Positions 1 through 11,300 of a stretch of DNA of 64,000 nucleotides are shown piece after piece. The DNA is from Parascedosporium putredinis. Its lineage: Eukaryota > Ascomycota > Sordariomycetes > Microascales > Microascaceae. The notes beneath the pieces are model-generated. The model did not search any database. It was not told the origin of the DNA and saw nothing but the letters and a program-made list of their open reading frames with translations. Position 1 is the stretch's first letter; every line of letters begins with the position of its first letter. The stretch lies in the NCBI GenBank assembly GCA_949357655.1, contig CASHTG010000017.1, positions 2,046,001 to 2,110,000 on the forward strand. Direction: 5' to 3'. The translations under genes were made by a program, and so were the position numbers.

Positions 1-3000
1 ATTCAGCGAGAAGCCAGTCTTGCCATCAATGTCGGTCCCACCCCGCCTTCTACACTAATTTAGCTTGTTCCGTCTCTGTCCGATTGCTCAATAATAGTTG
101 TACTTTCCCTGAAGATCAATAGTTGTACTTTCCCTGAAGAGACCGTTCTTCTCTGCCGCTCACGCGACTCCACCAGGAACATTGAGTGACGGCAACCCCT
201 CCCTCCCTCCCAAAAAATGGTTCAACACTGCCCACTTCAATTCACAAGGCAAGACCCCTGGTACCTCTGTCCACTCTCCGTTCTCAATGCAACCCATCTA
301 TTGCCTTGAACCCCACTTCCTCGCAGCATAGTGAGTCCATTTAAGCTACACAGCTCAAAGATGCACAAGATTGAGGTTGATGCAACCGATGGATCCCATC
401 ACTGTTTCCCATCAAAGCCAGGTCTAAGAAATGCACAAGAAGTTCGGTCTGGCCCAAGTGTTGGCCAGTATCGCAAAGTCCCCCTTCCGATACCGCCGTG
501 GCAGAACCCCCTGCTTCTTTGTCTTCCAAAGAACATTCAACTCCTTTTTGAGTAGGCACACGGAACGGTGCGCTAGGCTCGCGGCCTTCGGACTGGACTG
601 GCTCCACTGGGTTAATCTTGCGATGGCCATGAGGCAGGGAGGAATGAGCTGAGAGCTCTGCATTGGTAATGTTGAAACTGCCTCAACTCGAGGAAGTCAC
701 AACAGGGTCTTAGATGGAAGCACCCGCGATGGATCAATTGATCGATCAATTGGATTCGTGCTAGGATTGCACACTTCACCTTTCGGACGCTAGACCTGTT
801 GCGGTTCTCCTTCCTCGCTGTAGGTCAGCTTTCGATTTAGACGACCTCTCAGGTGTCACCAGAAGTACATTAATGCGGAGGAAAACGGGCCCCACGCCCT
901 TGCCCCCTCCCCCAAATTCGACCCTAGGCCTAGTGTGGTGTATGTTGCTAGCAAGCAAGTCCGAAGTATACAGAGATAGGGTTGAGTTTATTAACTGGAA
1001 TGAAGCCTTGGATCACCCTTCAATCTTCTCTTGCATCAATGTTGAGCAATATCCTCTTTCGACAGTTGGCCCATCATGAGTTAGCACACATTATTAGCAT
1101 ATATTGATGTATTATACCTGAGTTCAGCCGTTGTCGTCTTCTTCCGACATGTACGATCCTCGAGAATAGAAATATATCAATCGTTGGCCCCCGTACCCTG
1201 TTGTTTCCTTCATTTGAATTTCCGTAGTCCCCCACTCGTCAGGAGCGCCCTCGACAAACCGAATCTTCACGCACCAACATCTTGTTCTAGCTTTACCCCC
1301 ACGGCACCTTCCGAGTCACTGCCATCCCAGTCGAGGTCTGAGAAGCTTGTCCAATCACCGTGGGTGACACTGTCAATGTTCTGGGTGGTGCCAGCGTCCT
1401 GTTAACCAGCTGTGTGGCCACCAATATTTGCGACCGCCATCTCCATCAAGCCTCAGAGAGTTCTACCCTTGGAGGAGAGGTCTTCGGTGAGAATTGACTC
1501 ACAGCACTAGTTGCTCATAGGACGCCACCCTCCTCCTTTCTTCAGCCAACACTCTCACTTCGCATCCACGTCCGGACTCTTTGCTATTTGTGCAGTGGTC
1601 TTGAGAGACCCCATCCCAACCCCTTCCCACCCCGCACATCAGTCTGCAAGTTTAGCTCGACTCCTCTTCCCCAGCGTCAATCACGACATTCCCTAAACCA
1701 CGTGTGTGAACGGGCTACCTCAACCCCCTCGACCCCGTTCTTTTTGCTGAGAAGAGACAAGACGAAAAGGAGGGGGACGGATGAGAAAGAGAGAGAAAGA
1801 GAGAAAGACAGGAAAAAAGATTTAAACGCTACAGCAAAAACCTGCGCAATCCACAGTACTGTCTGTATTGCCCTTTAGTCTGGCCACTTCTCCAGACAGA
1901 AGAGAAACAGAGGTCCACTGAGGCTGGAGCTGGCAGTTGGCGACACGTTCTAGCTCAACTCACGCCGGAGCCAAAACACAAAGACGGGACGCCTCCTGGA
2001 GGCTGAGCTGTCTGGGACACGCACTCGATCGTCTTCTGAATCCGAGCTATATCCCACCTCAATCCTTAGCCCAGGAAGCAACGTCCAGAAGTTAGACGCG
2101 GACCTGAGCGGACAAAAAAAAAAAAAAAGGCCTTGCAGGAAACAAAAGGAAAGATCTAAACCCGCTTGGCAAGTCTAAACGTGTGTGCCTTACCAGGAAC
2201 ATCGGTTCCTGCTTGTCAATACGAGACTGGATCGCACAAGTTGTGGGAGCAGGAGAGCTCGTGGGTCGGTGGAAACGAGCGGTACTTCCGCGACACACCC
2301 AAACCCCTGTTCAGGCAGTCCTGTCCTCCCCGATTGACGACCCCTGTCCCCCTTCCCATCCGGCCCATTGTCTAATATACTTGGGCTTTCTTTCAATTCA
2401 CGCCCCTCCCACACTTTTGCCCACGCCCCTCCAGACGCCCGGAAGGCCTTGGTAACCGACGAACCACCTGCTGCACACTCCAACACGGAGTTTACTACCA
2501 CCGCCAGTCCGCACACATCGTGAAAGCACACTCCCGGCCCACCCCTGCGGGAACGGAGTGTTTTTGCACTCAACTTGTGCACAAGTGCAGTGCTGGTCCT
2601 CCACCTCGGTCTGCCCTTTTTAGTCTCGCGATACCCTCCTCGTCTCCTCCCCCATCCTCTTCTTTTCAGCGCTCCCTCCACATTGACGCAAGCTCTACGC
2701 TTTTCTTCAAACAAGTTCCTGTCCCGCCCTTTTACCGGACCTGCGCTTCTGAACATTTGAAATACATCGCCTCCAGTTGCATCCGCGCCGTCGCCCGTTT
2801 CAACTGCCCGCCCTCTCTCAATCACTGAGAGTCACAACTAGAGAGCACACTTTTCTGTTCGCCGCAACTGCTCAACACCCGATTTCCCGAACCACGCCGC
2901 CTTTATCCCATCTACGGTGGCTGCGGCCAGCCTACGCACTTCGCTCGACGTGACCGGAAATATACAGCTAGGACAGTCCCACACCAGTCAATTGTACCGG

Positions 3001-3081
3001 TGCTCGACGATCCACAAGCGATTGCTACCTTCAACTCCCTTCTTGCCTCACCTCAACACTGCGCGCGCGCGCCCCTCAAAA
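1..3081. other. Intergenic, no gene supported
   Basis: No reading frame here has a convincing ATG, codon pattern or recognisable product. The contents are a purine tract of GA/AAG units at about 1755-1822, a poly-A run near 2115-2128 and a long pyrimidine-rich stretch (about 2600-2720) typical of fungal promoters and 5' leaders. A (GC)6 run at 3061-3072 sits directly before the first gene's ATG. Most of the last kilobase is presumably promoter and leader of the gene at 3082. Confidence 0.6.
94..140. repeat. Direct tandem duplication, 25-bp period
   Basis: A 22-bp word beginning ATAGTTGTACTT and ending CCTGAAGA occurs at 94-115 and again, identically, at 119-140. Two copies only. It looks like a recent local duplication; no function is implied. 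Confidence 0.9.
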
Positions 3082-3736
3082 ATGACGATAGCTATGAAGA
3101 ACTACATCCCGTTTGTTCTCGTCCTTGCCCTTGCGACTTCCGTACTCTCCACTCCCATTCCCGCTAGCCGCCGTGCTTCTGGGATTGTGGTGAAGTACAG
3201 CGATAAATATCCTGCCGAGAACCAAACGCCAACCCGGTCTGGCGTCTCCGAAACCATCACCTTGTCAGACATTGAAGAGCTTCTCTCAGCCGACGTTCCT
3301 CTCCCCAGCACCCTCCTCATGGCGCTTCCTTCCATAAAAGCCAAGGCGACCGCTTCAGCAGCTACGCCCGCAGCTACAACCACTCAGACTTGGGACCCTG
3401 CTACCGTGGAATTGCAGCAAATGTTGGCCAACGTCGTGACTCGTAGCATGTGCCTCGCGCTCGCCGGGTTCGCTGGGTGTTTCCTCGCCCTTGTCGCCTG
3501 TACCATTCAAAGGTTCGTCCCATCTTCCAATCCGTTGTCCCTCTCTTCCTCATTCCTCGATATAAACCCACAGATCCATTAACAACCCTTGCAGGTGGAG
3601 GAATGGAAACGCTACAGGCGCTATATTTCTTGTTGTTGATGAACCCCGAAGACGCTCGTATCCTTCCATCTGCGCAGACCACGTCGACGAGTCCTATATG
3701 GATGAGAAGACCATCAAGCCGACCGGCTCTGCGTGA
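3082..3736 (+). CDS. Small single-pass membrane protein with signal peptide, unknown function
   Basis: Two exons, 3082-3512 and 3595-3736, joined across an 82-nt intron (GTTCGT donor, CTTGCAG acceptor), give 190 residues. I chose ATG 3082 because a charged N-terminus (MTIAMKN) leads straight into a hydrophobic signal peptide ending near TSVLSTPIPASRR. The middle is Thr/Ala/Ser-rich. Residues about 117-140 form a second hydrophobic helix (CLALAGFAGCFLALVACT) followed by basic residues (QRWRNG), which predicts a type I membrane topology with a cytoplasmic tail of about 50 residues containing RRRSYPSI. The splice keeps frame exactly (phase 2) and the tail has no internal stop. I do not recognise a family. 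The frame is intact, unlike most genes here. Confidence 0.7.
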
Positions 3737-6312
3737 CACTTGGCCTTCTAATGTCTGGTGCGTGCCAAGAAATGCTCATTCGAGCGGCTCTTTTTGCGAA
3801 TTCTTTTCTCTGTCCGTCCTGGGACTAGTATCGCCCTTCGAATCTCAACTGTCTCTCTCTACTTGTTTCTTCTCGGGGTAGGATTCATCACGTCGGCGTT
3901 TTTTTCCCCTTCTTTCGATATCACACGTTCGATAGCCGAACGTATGAGGGCGTCACACAGCGAGGGTTGGGCTCTCTCATTTACGAGGTTATTATTTTAT
4001 ACGGTCTTACTGGTTCACATCCCAACCCAGCATTTCTTCGTCTCTCTCTTGGACACTGGCGGGCGTTGGATAAATTCGTTTTCTTTCTTTTCATTGGTGT
4101 TACGGCGCTTGGGTATATGATCAGTGATGATGGATTGATTGCACATGAAAGGGCAAGGTGCGACTGTGAATTGGTGGGCATATGGTCGATAGGGGATCTT
4201 GACTAGTGTATATAAACAGGAACGGGCGGCCATAGTTACGTAGAGAGATGAGGCCCTGGGTTGACAAGATAGAAAGTGCGTTGTATACAGCAAATGCTTG
4301 CCCATATAACAAAATAACTCTTCTTGGCTCGTCTCCCTTGCATTCGCATTCCTCTTGTTTCGCCTTTGGTTCTAGCCGGCCATTCTCTCGTATCCTTGGT
4401 GCAACTCTATCTTCATACCTTTGGTCCAGCCCATTTGATCTTCTGTGGAGTTGGGGCAGACGCCCACCTTGCCCCCTCGTTTGTCCACGGCCGTCAATGC
4501 TTCCGCCTCAGCGTTTCGATCCCATCCGCCATGCCCCATGCCAGTCAAAGGTTCCTGCCTCTCTAGTTTCTCCTCTTCTGAGACTTTTGCTACCTCTTCC
4601 TTTATCTCATCCACATCGCTCTTCTTGATGGGAATGCCCCTTTTCTCATAGATCTATCCGTTTCCGACACACAGATCTCGGATCTTCCCCACGCTTCCTT
4701 TGACCTCGCCCCTCACGGATACCCTCTACCTCTGTTAATTCCGAGATGAGTATAAGAATGAAATATGGGGTAGGGGTAGGGGAACTCGCCATTCCTACGC
4801 CGCCACCCGCCACCCCACAGAGATGTGAGACAGAGTTAGCTGGCTATCCTCCTCCCATGTCTCGAAGACACCTGATGGGCCATCCCTTTCTTTTTCTTTC
4901 TTTTTTTTTTTCTTTTCTTTGAAAATCCGTGACCTCTACGCTTCACTTGGTAAGACCCATTTCTGTCACTAAAAGACACCAGCGAGGGGGCAGTCGGAGA
5001 ATGGCCCAGGGTCAACGCAAGACAAGTTTCTTTTCTCTTGCTCTTCAAATACCTCGACATACGTTTCTAGGTTGCTTCTTGTTGCCTCCCCATTTCAGAC
5101 TCGTCCCCGTTTCTTGCGCCTTTCATGTCCATTTCCTCCTACATTTTTCGTGACATCCTCTACCTTCTGTTTTGTTTCATTCGGAACACGGGGATTTCAG
5201 TGAGCAGAAGGAGCTAGGTCTGAGATGTAGGATACCAACCGGTCACCGAGACACTATAAAGGTCTCTGGTTTCGGTGTATTGTGTATTGATTGAATTTTG
5301 GGGGAGGAGCAGGGCTTATTATGCTGACCCCTTTAACTTGTTCTCAATATACATATAAAAAACGCTTGGGATATAGGAAAAACAAACCAAAAGCAAGCTG
5401 GTTAGTTCCAGTTCCCCTCTCACGCCGGTTTTCTTAGGGCAGACCTTTCGAGGGCTGACATCCTCACACCATATACCCTGTATACCACTGGTTCCCAGCT
5501 ACCTCGCCTAAGCATGTGCAAGACAAGACGATTTGGGTCGTTGTGAGCCTCCGACAAAACGATAGGGAAAGGAGGCATATGACCCCTAATAGCACAAATG
5601 CTATCTCCAACCACGCCAAGATTCGTGGAAGAAAGGGATCGGGAAAAAAAAAAAGGAAGACAAAACGCCAAAGGAGAAAACAAGCCGAAAGAGTCCACCC
5701 CGGATAACCAACCCATAGTCCCATATGTCTTTGATTCGACAAAACATGTAGATGCAATAGAAACCGTCTGCTGGCCGTATGACAAAAGAAAAATAGAATA
5801 GCAAGACAATCCACTCCCAGTGACAGGATTGAGTGTATCTTCATACTATGGCAAGATAAGATTGAATTTACGCCCAAAGTTAACAAGAGAAAGAAACGCC
5901 AACCGCCCTAACAATAGCATGCCATCCGAGGTCTTTTATCGGTCTTTGGCATTTTGAGGCTGAGATCTGCTGGAAGATGGTCGGTAGGAGTCGCGCATCT
6001 CCACGGTGCAAGAAAAGCCCCACCCGAAACACACGATCAAGTCCTCGAGGTTAAGGATAGCAAGGGAATTTGGTGCACAGGTCACGCTTGCCGTTAAATG
6101 TCGTCAGGGTTCTGTCCTCGTCGCTAATTCAATATGGAAGAAGCCGTGCGGTAACAATTAACCGGTGAGCGTCCCAGGTTCGTGGCTGTGTCAATAAATG
6201 CAGGTAATATCGGCGCCGTCTAAGGGGAATTAATCGTTCCCGAAAATAACTTTGGCAGGAGGGCGAAAACCATTGCGAAAGTGCTCTGGACCAACCCCTC
6301 ATATGTGACTTG
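3737..6312. other. Intergenic, mostly unassigned
   Basis: Apart from the candidate minus-strand exon at 4372-4653, nothing here is supportable. There are poly-pyrimidine tracts at 4887-4919 and an A-run near 5645-5656. The first part is presumably 3' UTR of the upstream plus-strand gene, the last part 3' flank of the minus-strand proline-rich gene. Confidence 0.5.
4372..4653 (-). CDS. Candidate terminal exon of an unidentified gene
   Basis: An open frame of 93 codons follows a possible GGATAG acceptor at 4654-4656. Its composition is unlike the background: highly charged and helical at first (KKSDVDEIKEEVAKVSEEE), then a Gly/Trp segment (TGMGHGGWDRNAEAEALT), ending at a stop at 4372. I could not find a convincing upstream exon or an ATG; the preceding 60 nt in the same frame are also protein-like but interrupted by TAG. 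Given the homopolymer errors elsewhere in the window, that stop may be an artefact. I do not recognise a family, and it could still be chance. Confidence 0.3.
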   Translation of the reverse strand: MYEKRGIPIKKSDVDEIKEEVAKVSEEEKLERQEPLTGMGHGGWDRNAEAEALTAVDKRGGKVGVCPNSTEDQMGWTKGMKIELHQGYERMAG

Positions 6313-7196
6313 TTAATCGGAATCGTCATCAGCGATCTTGAAGAGAGGAAAGAAATCGCCGTCGGCGCTATTGTCGTAGGGACTAGGATAGCTGACGCGG
6401 GTGGTAGGTGACGGTTCGTAGCCTAACATCTGTGGGCTTCCCTTTGGCCCTGCTCCTTCTTGCTATCGTCAAGTTTGTCCCTAAACCCAATCATCAAGCC
6501 TACAAAAATGGCGAGCACGAAGACGCCGATGAGCAGAAGCGTGATGTAACAGGATCGCCTCCGTAACCTCTTGAGTCTCGATTGCGTTGCCAAGGCATCA
6601 GGCTTATGATAGCCCATGGCGGGCATGGCGCCGTAAAGTGGGCCAGGCTGGGGTGAGGGGGCCGCCGTTGAAGAAGTTGCAGTAGAAGGCGCAGGAGGGT
6701 AGTTAGATGGGCGGCTTGCCGTTGACGGCCTCGCGGGATGATAGGCTGCTGTCGGGGGCATCGGTGCTGAGCTGCTGCTTACGCTTGGTGTAGTGGGAGA
6801 GTTAGGCGAGGGAATAGGGTTAAGTGGGGGCCGTGGAGAGGTTGGTGGTGGAGGCTTGGTTGGAAGTGCTTGGCCGAGACTGAGTTTGGGATTGCGACTG
6901 CTCGTAAGAAGGAGGAGGATCCAGGGTCGTGTCGAGATGGGAGGGTCCCGGCGCGTGCCATGATGATGAGGCCTGACCCGAGGTAAGTGCTAACGCAGGT
7001 GTCGCGATCTCGGCATATTTCGCACTCGGCGAGGGTGCTGTGTTGTGGTTCACTGGACTGGCACTTGGCTGACTTTGTAGGGTTGGCGGACCTTGAGGGG
7101 GGTTATGTTCTGGGGTTGGTAATCGGACATGGGATAGGCGGCATCGTGGAGTTGGTTTGAAGGGTGGTTCGGGTTGTTGGATGGTGGGAGATCCAT
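6313..7196 (-). CDS. Proline-rich single-pass membrane protein with PPPSYE motif (frame broken 3 times)
   Basis: The start is ATG at 7196 (MDLPPSNNPNHPSNQL). The product needs three frame changes, each at a homopolymer: the G6 run 7097-7102, the G5 run 6826-6830 and CCC 6448-6450 (plus-strand bases). Joined this way it is about 294 residues with no internal stop. Layout: a long Pro/Ser/Gln/Thr-rich N-terminal region containing a PPPSYE motif (PY-like, a possible WW-domain or Nedd4-type ligase ligand), a basic stop-transfer patch (SRLKRLRRRS), one membrane helix (CYITLLLIGVFVLAIFVGLM), then an acidic tail ending KIADDDSD. Without the third correction it ends early at a TAG at 6423-6425. An intron is an alternative for the last break, but no good donor exists. 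Fungal proteins of this shape are common and uncharacterised. The three breaks suggest sequencing error, not decay. Confidence 0.6.
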
Positions 7197-8289
7197 CGTG
7201 ACGGATGGTAGGTGGAGCGGCGTATGTCAATCAAGGAGTGCAATGGGCACGATGAGGAAGGAAACTGGATTTGGTGACTATGAAGGCGCTTCGGGTTCGT
7301 CGATGGAGGTATCTACCCCGATCGAGGGGAGGGAAACGGAGGCTAACTCAGAGGTCGTTGGCCACTTTTGCGTGAAGTTGACAATTAAAAATTGGGTGCC
7401 GGATTATCACTCTCGCTCGGATTGCCAACTCGATTGATTTTGACAGAAAAATCCTTGATTGATTATCGCGAGGCAAATAAAAGGGCCGGAAGCTCGAAAT
7501 GAAAGGGTCGGGGTCGAAAGGATGCGAGGGAAAAAGAGACCGAGAGATCGAGAATGTCGATGGGAGGCGAAGAATTTTGTCGGGAGGAAATGAGGCGTTC
7601 GCTGAGTCGTGAGAGAGGGAGAAGGGGAAAAAGAGGAGCGAGGGCAAAAAGGGCAAGTAAATGGTGTTGCCAATGTCGAGGATTGGCACCCAGTGGGAGT
7701 AGTTGTGGTGTGTTGCGGGTGGATGGGTGTGAATGGCGGAGAGAAACAAGAGAATGAAACGGATGGTCGAGGGAGACTTGGGCGGCCAAGTTGAAGACAA
7801 TGACCAGAGGAGTTTCGTCTCGGCCACTGTCAAGTGCTCCGTTCCCTGCTCGTTGAGAAGTGGGTGGTGGGTCTTGGTAAGGGACAGTATCAGGGTACCT
7901 CGTACCTTCCCCTGGACTTGACTTGGGGGTGGGGCCGAAACCCACCTGCGCACCAGCCCAGCACCACACTCTTCGATTTTCCAGCGCTCCAAAACTACAA
8001 GTGCAACCATTGCTCACGCTATTTTAGAGAACTAGGCTACTTTTCCTTTTGAACGAAGGTGATCGGCTTGCCGTCATTGACCGGGTGCACAAAGAGGTAA
8101 GCTATTGGCTCGTCCTGAAAACTGACGATAGAAAAATAAGAGGAGGTGGTGGATGGGAGGAAAAGAAGGAGACGAGACGTATCAGAAATGCTGACGGACT
8201 CCATGAAAGCTGTTGCCAGTTACGAGATCTAGTCTTAAGTGTGACTGCTTCCAAAAGCCATCATTTTGCTTCTCCCCTAATATTATTCG

Positions 8290-8303
8290 ATATATATATA
8301 TAT
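8290..8303. repeat. AT microsatellite
   Basis: Seven AT dinucleotide units followed by a T-rich tail, in noncoding DNA. Confidence 0.85.
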
Positions 8304-11300
8304 TTTTATATCCGAATCTAATCCTAACTGTATTATACACAAGGAGAGAAGGGTGGGAAAAATGAGGAGAGGGGAATTTGGAGATGCTGTGTACGTGCGT
8401 GTTTATGTGTTGAGTGAAGGTGGGAGACACGGCTTTGCCCGTCTACGAAAAAGACCGGGGGTCCGTCGGCGTAGTGCCGAAGATGTACAAGAGTGGGGAT
8501 GATAAGCAACCCTTTGGTCTTGTCCTGTGGGCGGTGGGCAAGAGAGAATGGAGGGCTGGGCGACTGGCGAAACCCAATGGATGATACTTGTATTAATACA
8601 TGGCTCCATGTCCTGTCACCACACAGCCCAGTCCCACGCCAAACAGTTCGTTAGTACGTACTTCGTAGGTCTATGGAATGGATGGATGATGATAGATCTA
8701 CTTCGTAGTATGAACGGATGTAGTGGACTTCTAGCCCCATGCGGAGGGACATGCGATGGAGAAGATCCTACCTCTCAACCGGCCCCCACCAAGCTCGCTC
8801 ACCCTCTCCTGTTCAAAAGTACGACGAATAACAGATATCTCCCCTTTTAATTCAAGACACGCAACATGAACTGGGCTGAAATGGGCGCAACCACCGAACG
8901 ATGCGGGCTGTGGGTGGGAGGGCGGGCCCAGTCGGTAGTGGACTAGGATGACCCCTGCGACTCAACACTGGCCTTGAAGGCCTTCCGAAAAGAAGGAACG
9001 GAAGAAGAGAGAGGGAAAAAATTACTTTAAAGAAGGGAGGAAAAATAGTGAAAGCAAGGTCTACATGCGGACAGTATCATAGCTAGGCGACATGGATGCA
9101 GCCAACCTTTGCCAAGAAATCTGAAAGCTTGAGAGGGGGAAAGATGACAGGGTAAAACGATCAAAGACTAACATTGGGCGAAGGAGAGGGATTTGCAGGG
9201 ACGCTTGTTCGACTGAGATCGTGTTGCGTGTCAAAGAGACGTCCATTCTTGAACTCCTTCAAAGCGTGAGATTCAAGGGTCAAGTTGCATAAATCGGGGT
9301 ACATCAATTGCATATCCACACTTGCCCATGTCCCTAGGGTTAGAGGGAGGCCGCCATCGGTCGGGGCTTAGATGGAAGGTGGGGGATGTTGGCTGGAATT
9401 ATAATGGCTTCAATGTTCCGACAGACGACATTTGTCCCTTTCGCGGACCAGATTAAACACGGTTCGTTCTTCTCCGTAGAGATAATGCGTCAAGCAACGA
9501 GAGTGGAACCCTCATGCTCCTCTTTTATTTTTTATTTTATTTTTTCTCCCAGTGTGGGTATATGTGTGTGTTTAGAAGCAGATTGCGATCAACGAAGAGA
9601 GAAACAAGACGATGGCGGAGATAGCGGACGAGAGGCGAGAAGTGCAACCCTCAAAGTCGATGGTCAATCGCGGCAGGGTATGGTCGCCAGACGGCGGATG
9701 CCAAACTAGCAAGCGCACCATCGTCCCAAATTGGGGCTCCGATGCCAAGAAGAGCAGGGCCGCAAGCAACTTATCCTCCAATACCAGGTTATCGATGCGT
9801 CAAGTAATTTATTTTCCTCGGTGGAAAGCAGGTTTAATAACGAGGACAGCCGCCACCGTCAATACGATGCACCCTTGGTAATTGATCCAGCTTGAAAGTG
9901 TTAGCCATATTGGCTCAGAAGCATGGCTGACACAAACGGTTGTCGTCGAAAAGTACGGCCAAGATGTTGGAGACATACCAAGGTAGATACTGAGCCATCT
10001 CGTCGAAGTGCCTCACTGGCTGAGTGCATGGATCTCAGGGCCTTTGTTCCCTTTTTTCTTCCTCCGGAAAACCCCAAAATAAAGCCCTTCCGTCATAGAA
10101 CATTCCTCTTGCTCAAGAGGTTGTCATCTTGCCTTGGCTCTGCCGATCAGGGCACTCGCGAACGGGCTCCTGTTTCGAGCGAACGGTGGGTAACCGGAAT
10201 ATTCCAACTTTCCCCAACCCAGCCCCCTCCACCAAAACCGCCATTGCGACCTTGGGTCCAACTTTCTGTATCACAGGCTGCTGAGAAATATTGTTCCCTC
10301 CCGTCTCGGGGAAGGGACCGCCCCAGCTTTGATCACGCTAAGGAGAGCCAAGTTCTTTAGGGCCAGCAATAATTGACCATTCACAGTCGGTTGCAGGGCC
10401 ATCGAAGAAAAGCAGAAGATCGAGGAGAAACTGGGAGATCTGAGCAATCACCAAGCCTTTGCCCCTCCCCACTCCCCAGCCTCCACTCCTATTTTAAGGC
10501 GCCGTCGCTTGGAGCACTGGGCCTCATTATCCCATCAACTGTTCGCCGACGGATTCCTCCGTACGATCCGGCCATTATGGGCCGGTTGAGAAATGTTATT
10601 TGGCTACCCCTTCGAGTGACGCCTCTATTGAACGAAATATGGATCGGGTCTTCTTACCCCACTCGGACTCGGGGACTCGTTATGAAAATAGGGAGAGTGT
10701 ATTAGGGAAAGGGGAGCAAAAACAAAAGGAACAACGTTCTCCTTTCCTCAAAATGAGCTAGAGGGGGAGAGTTGGCGCTGTTGGGTCTGCCCCGCAGGCC
10801 CTTTCATCACGAAAAGTGGTGCTGACGCGTCAGGTTCCATCCATTCCCAGAAGCCCCTTCAATGGGAGCTTGTCGGTCTATCTGAGCCATACACTAAACT
10901 CGACCTAGACCCGCCTTTCAAATGGTAGCGTAGTGTGTGTAGGTCACTCCAGTCCTGACCTTGGTGGGCAAGTGGATGGACATAGCCGGCGCTGCGTGCG
11001 CCCGGCGTATCAGTGGCTCACGTGACAGTATATTGCCACTCTAGAAGTGGGCCAATCGTCAGGTGTCAGCGCCTGCCGGAATTGCAAGGCGCAGGTACTC
11101 GCCTGGAAAGGTCGTTTTCTTGGAGGATCAACGCTGTCGTCACAGCCCGCATTCATCTCCGGAAGCTTCATGCGAGTCGTGGCTCAGCGTCTAGGGTGCC
11201 GGAGATATATACCATTCTCGTGAGGGCCCACGAGGAACTACTTCGTATTATCATATTTTCTCACCTAAATGCAGCTGTGGGAGGGAAGGTTGCATGTCGT

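Noticed and set aside
2190..2825. 211-codon open frame on the minus strand
   Set aside because: Antisense of a pyrimidine-rich leader; Arg/Gly-rich by base composition, no motif, and the plus strand is explained as promoter/leader of the 3082 gene.
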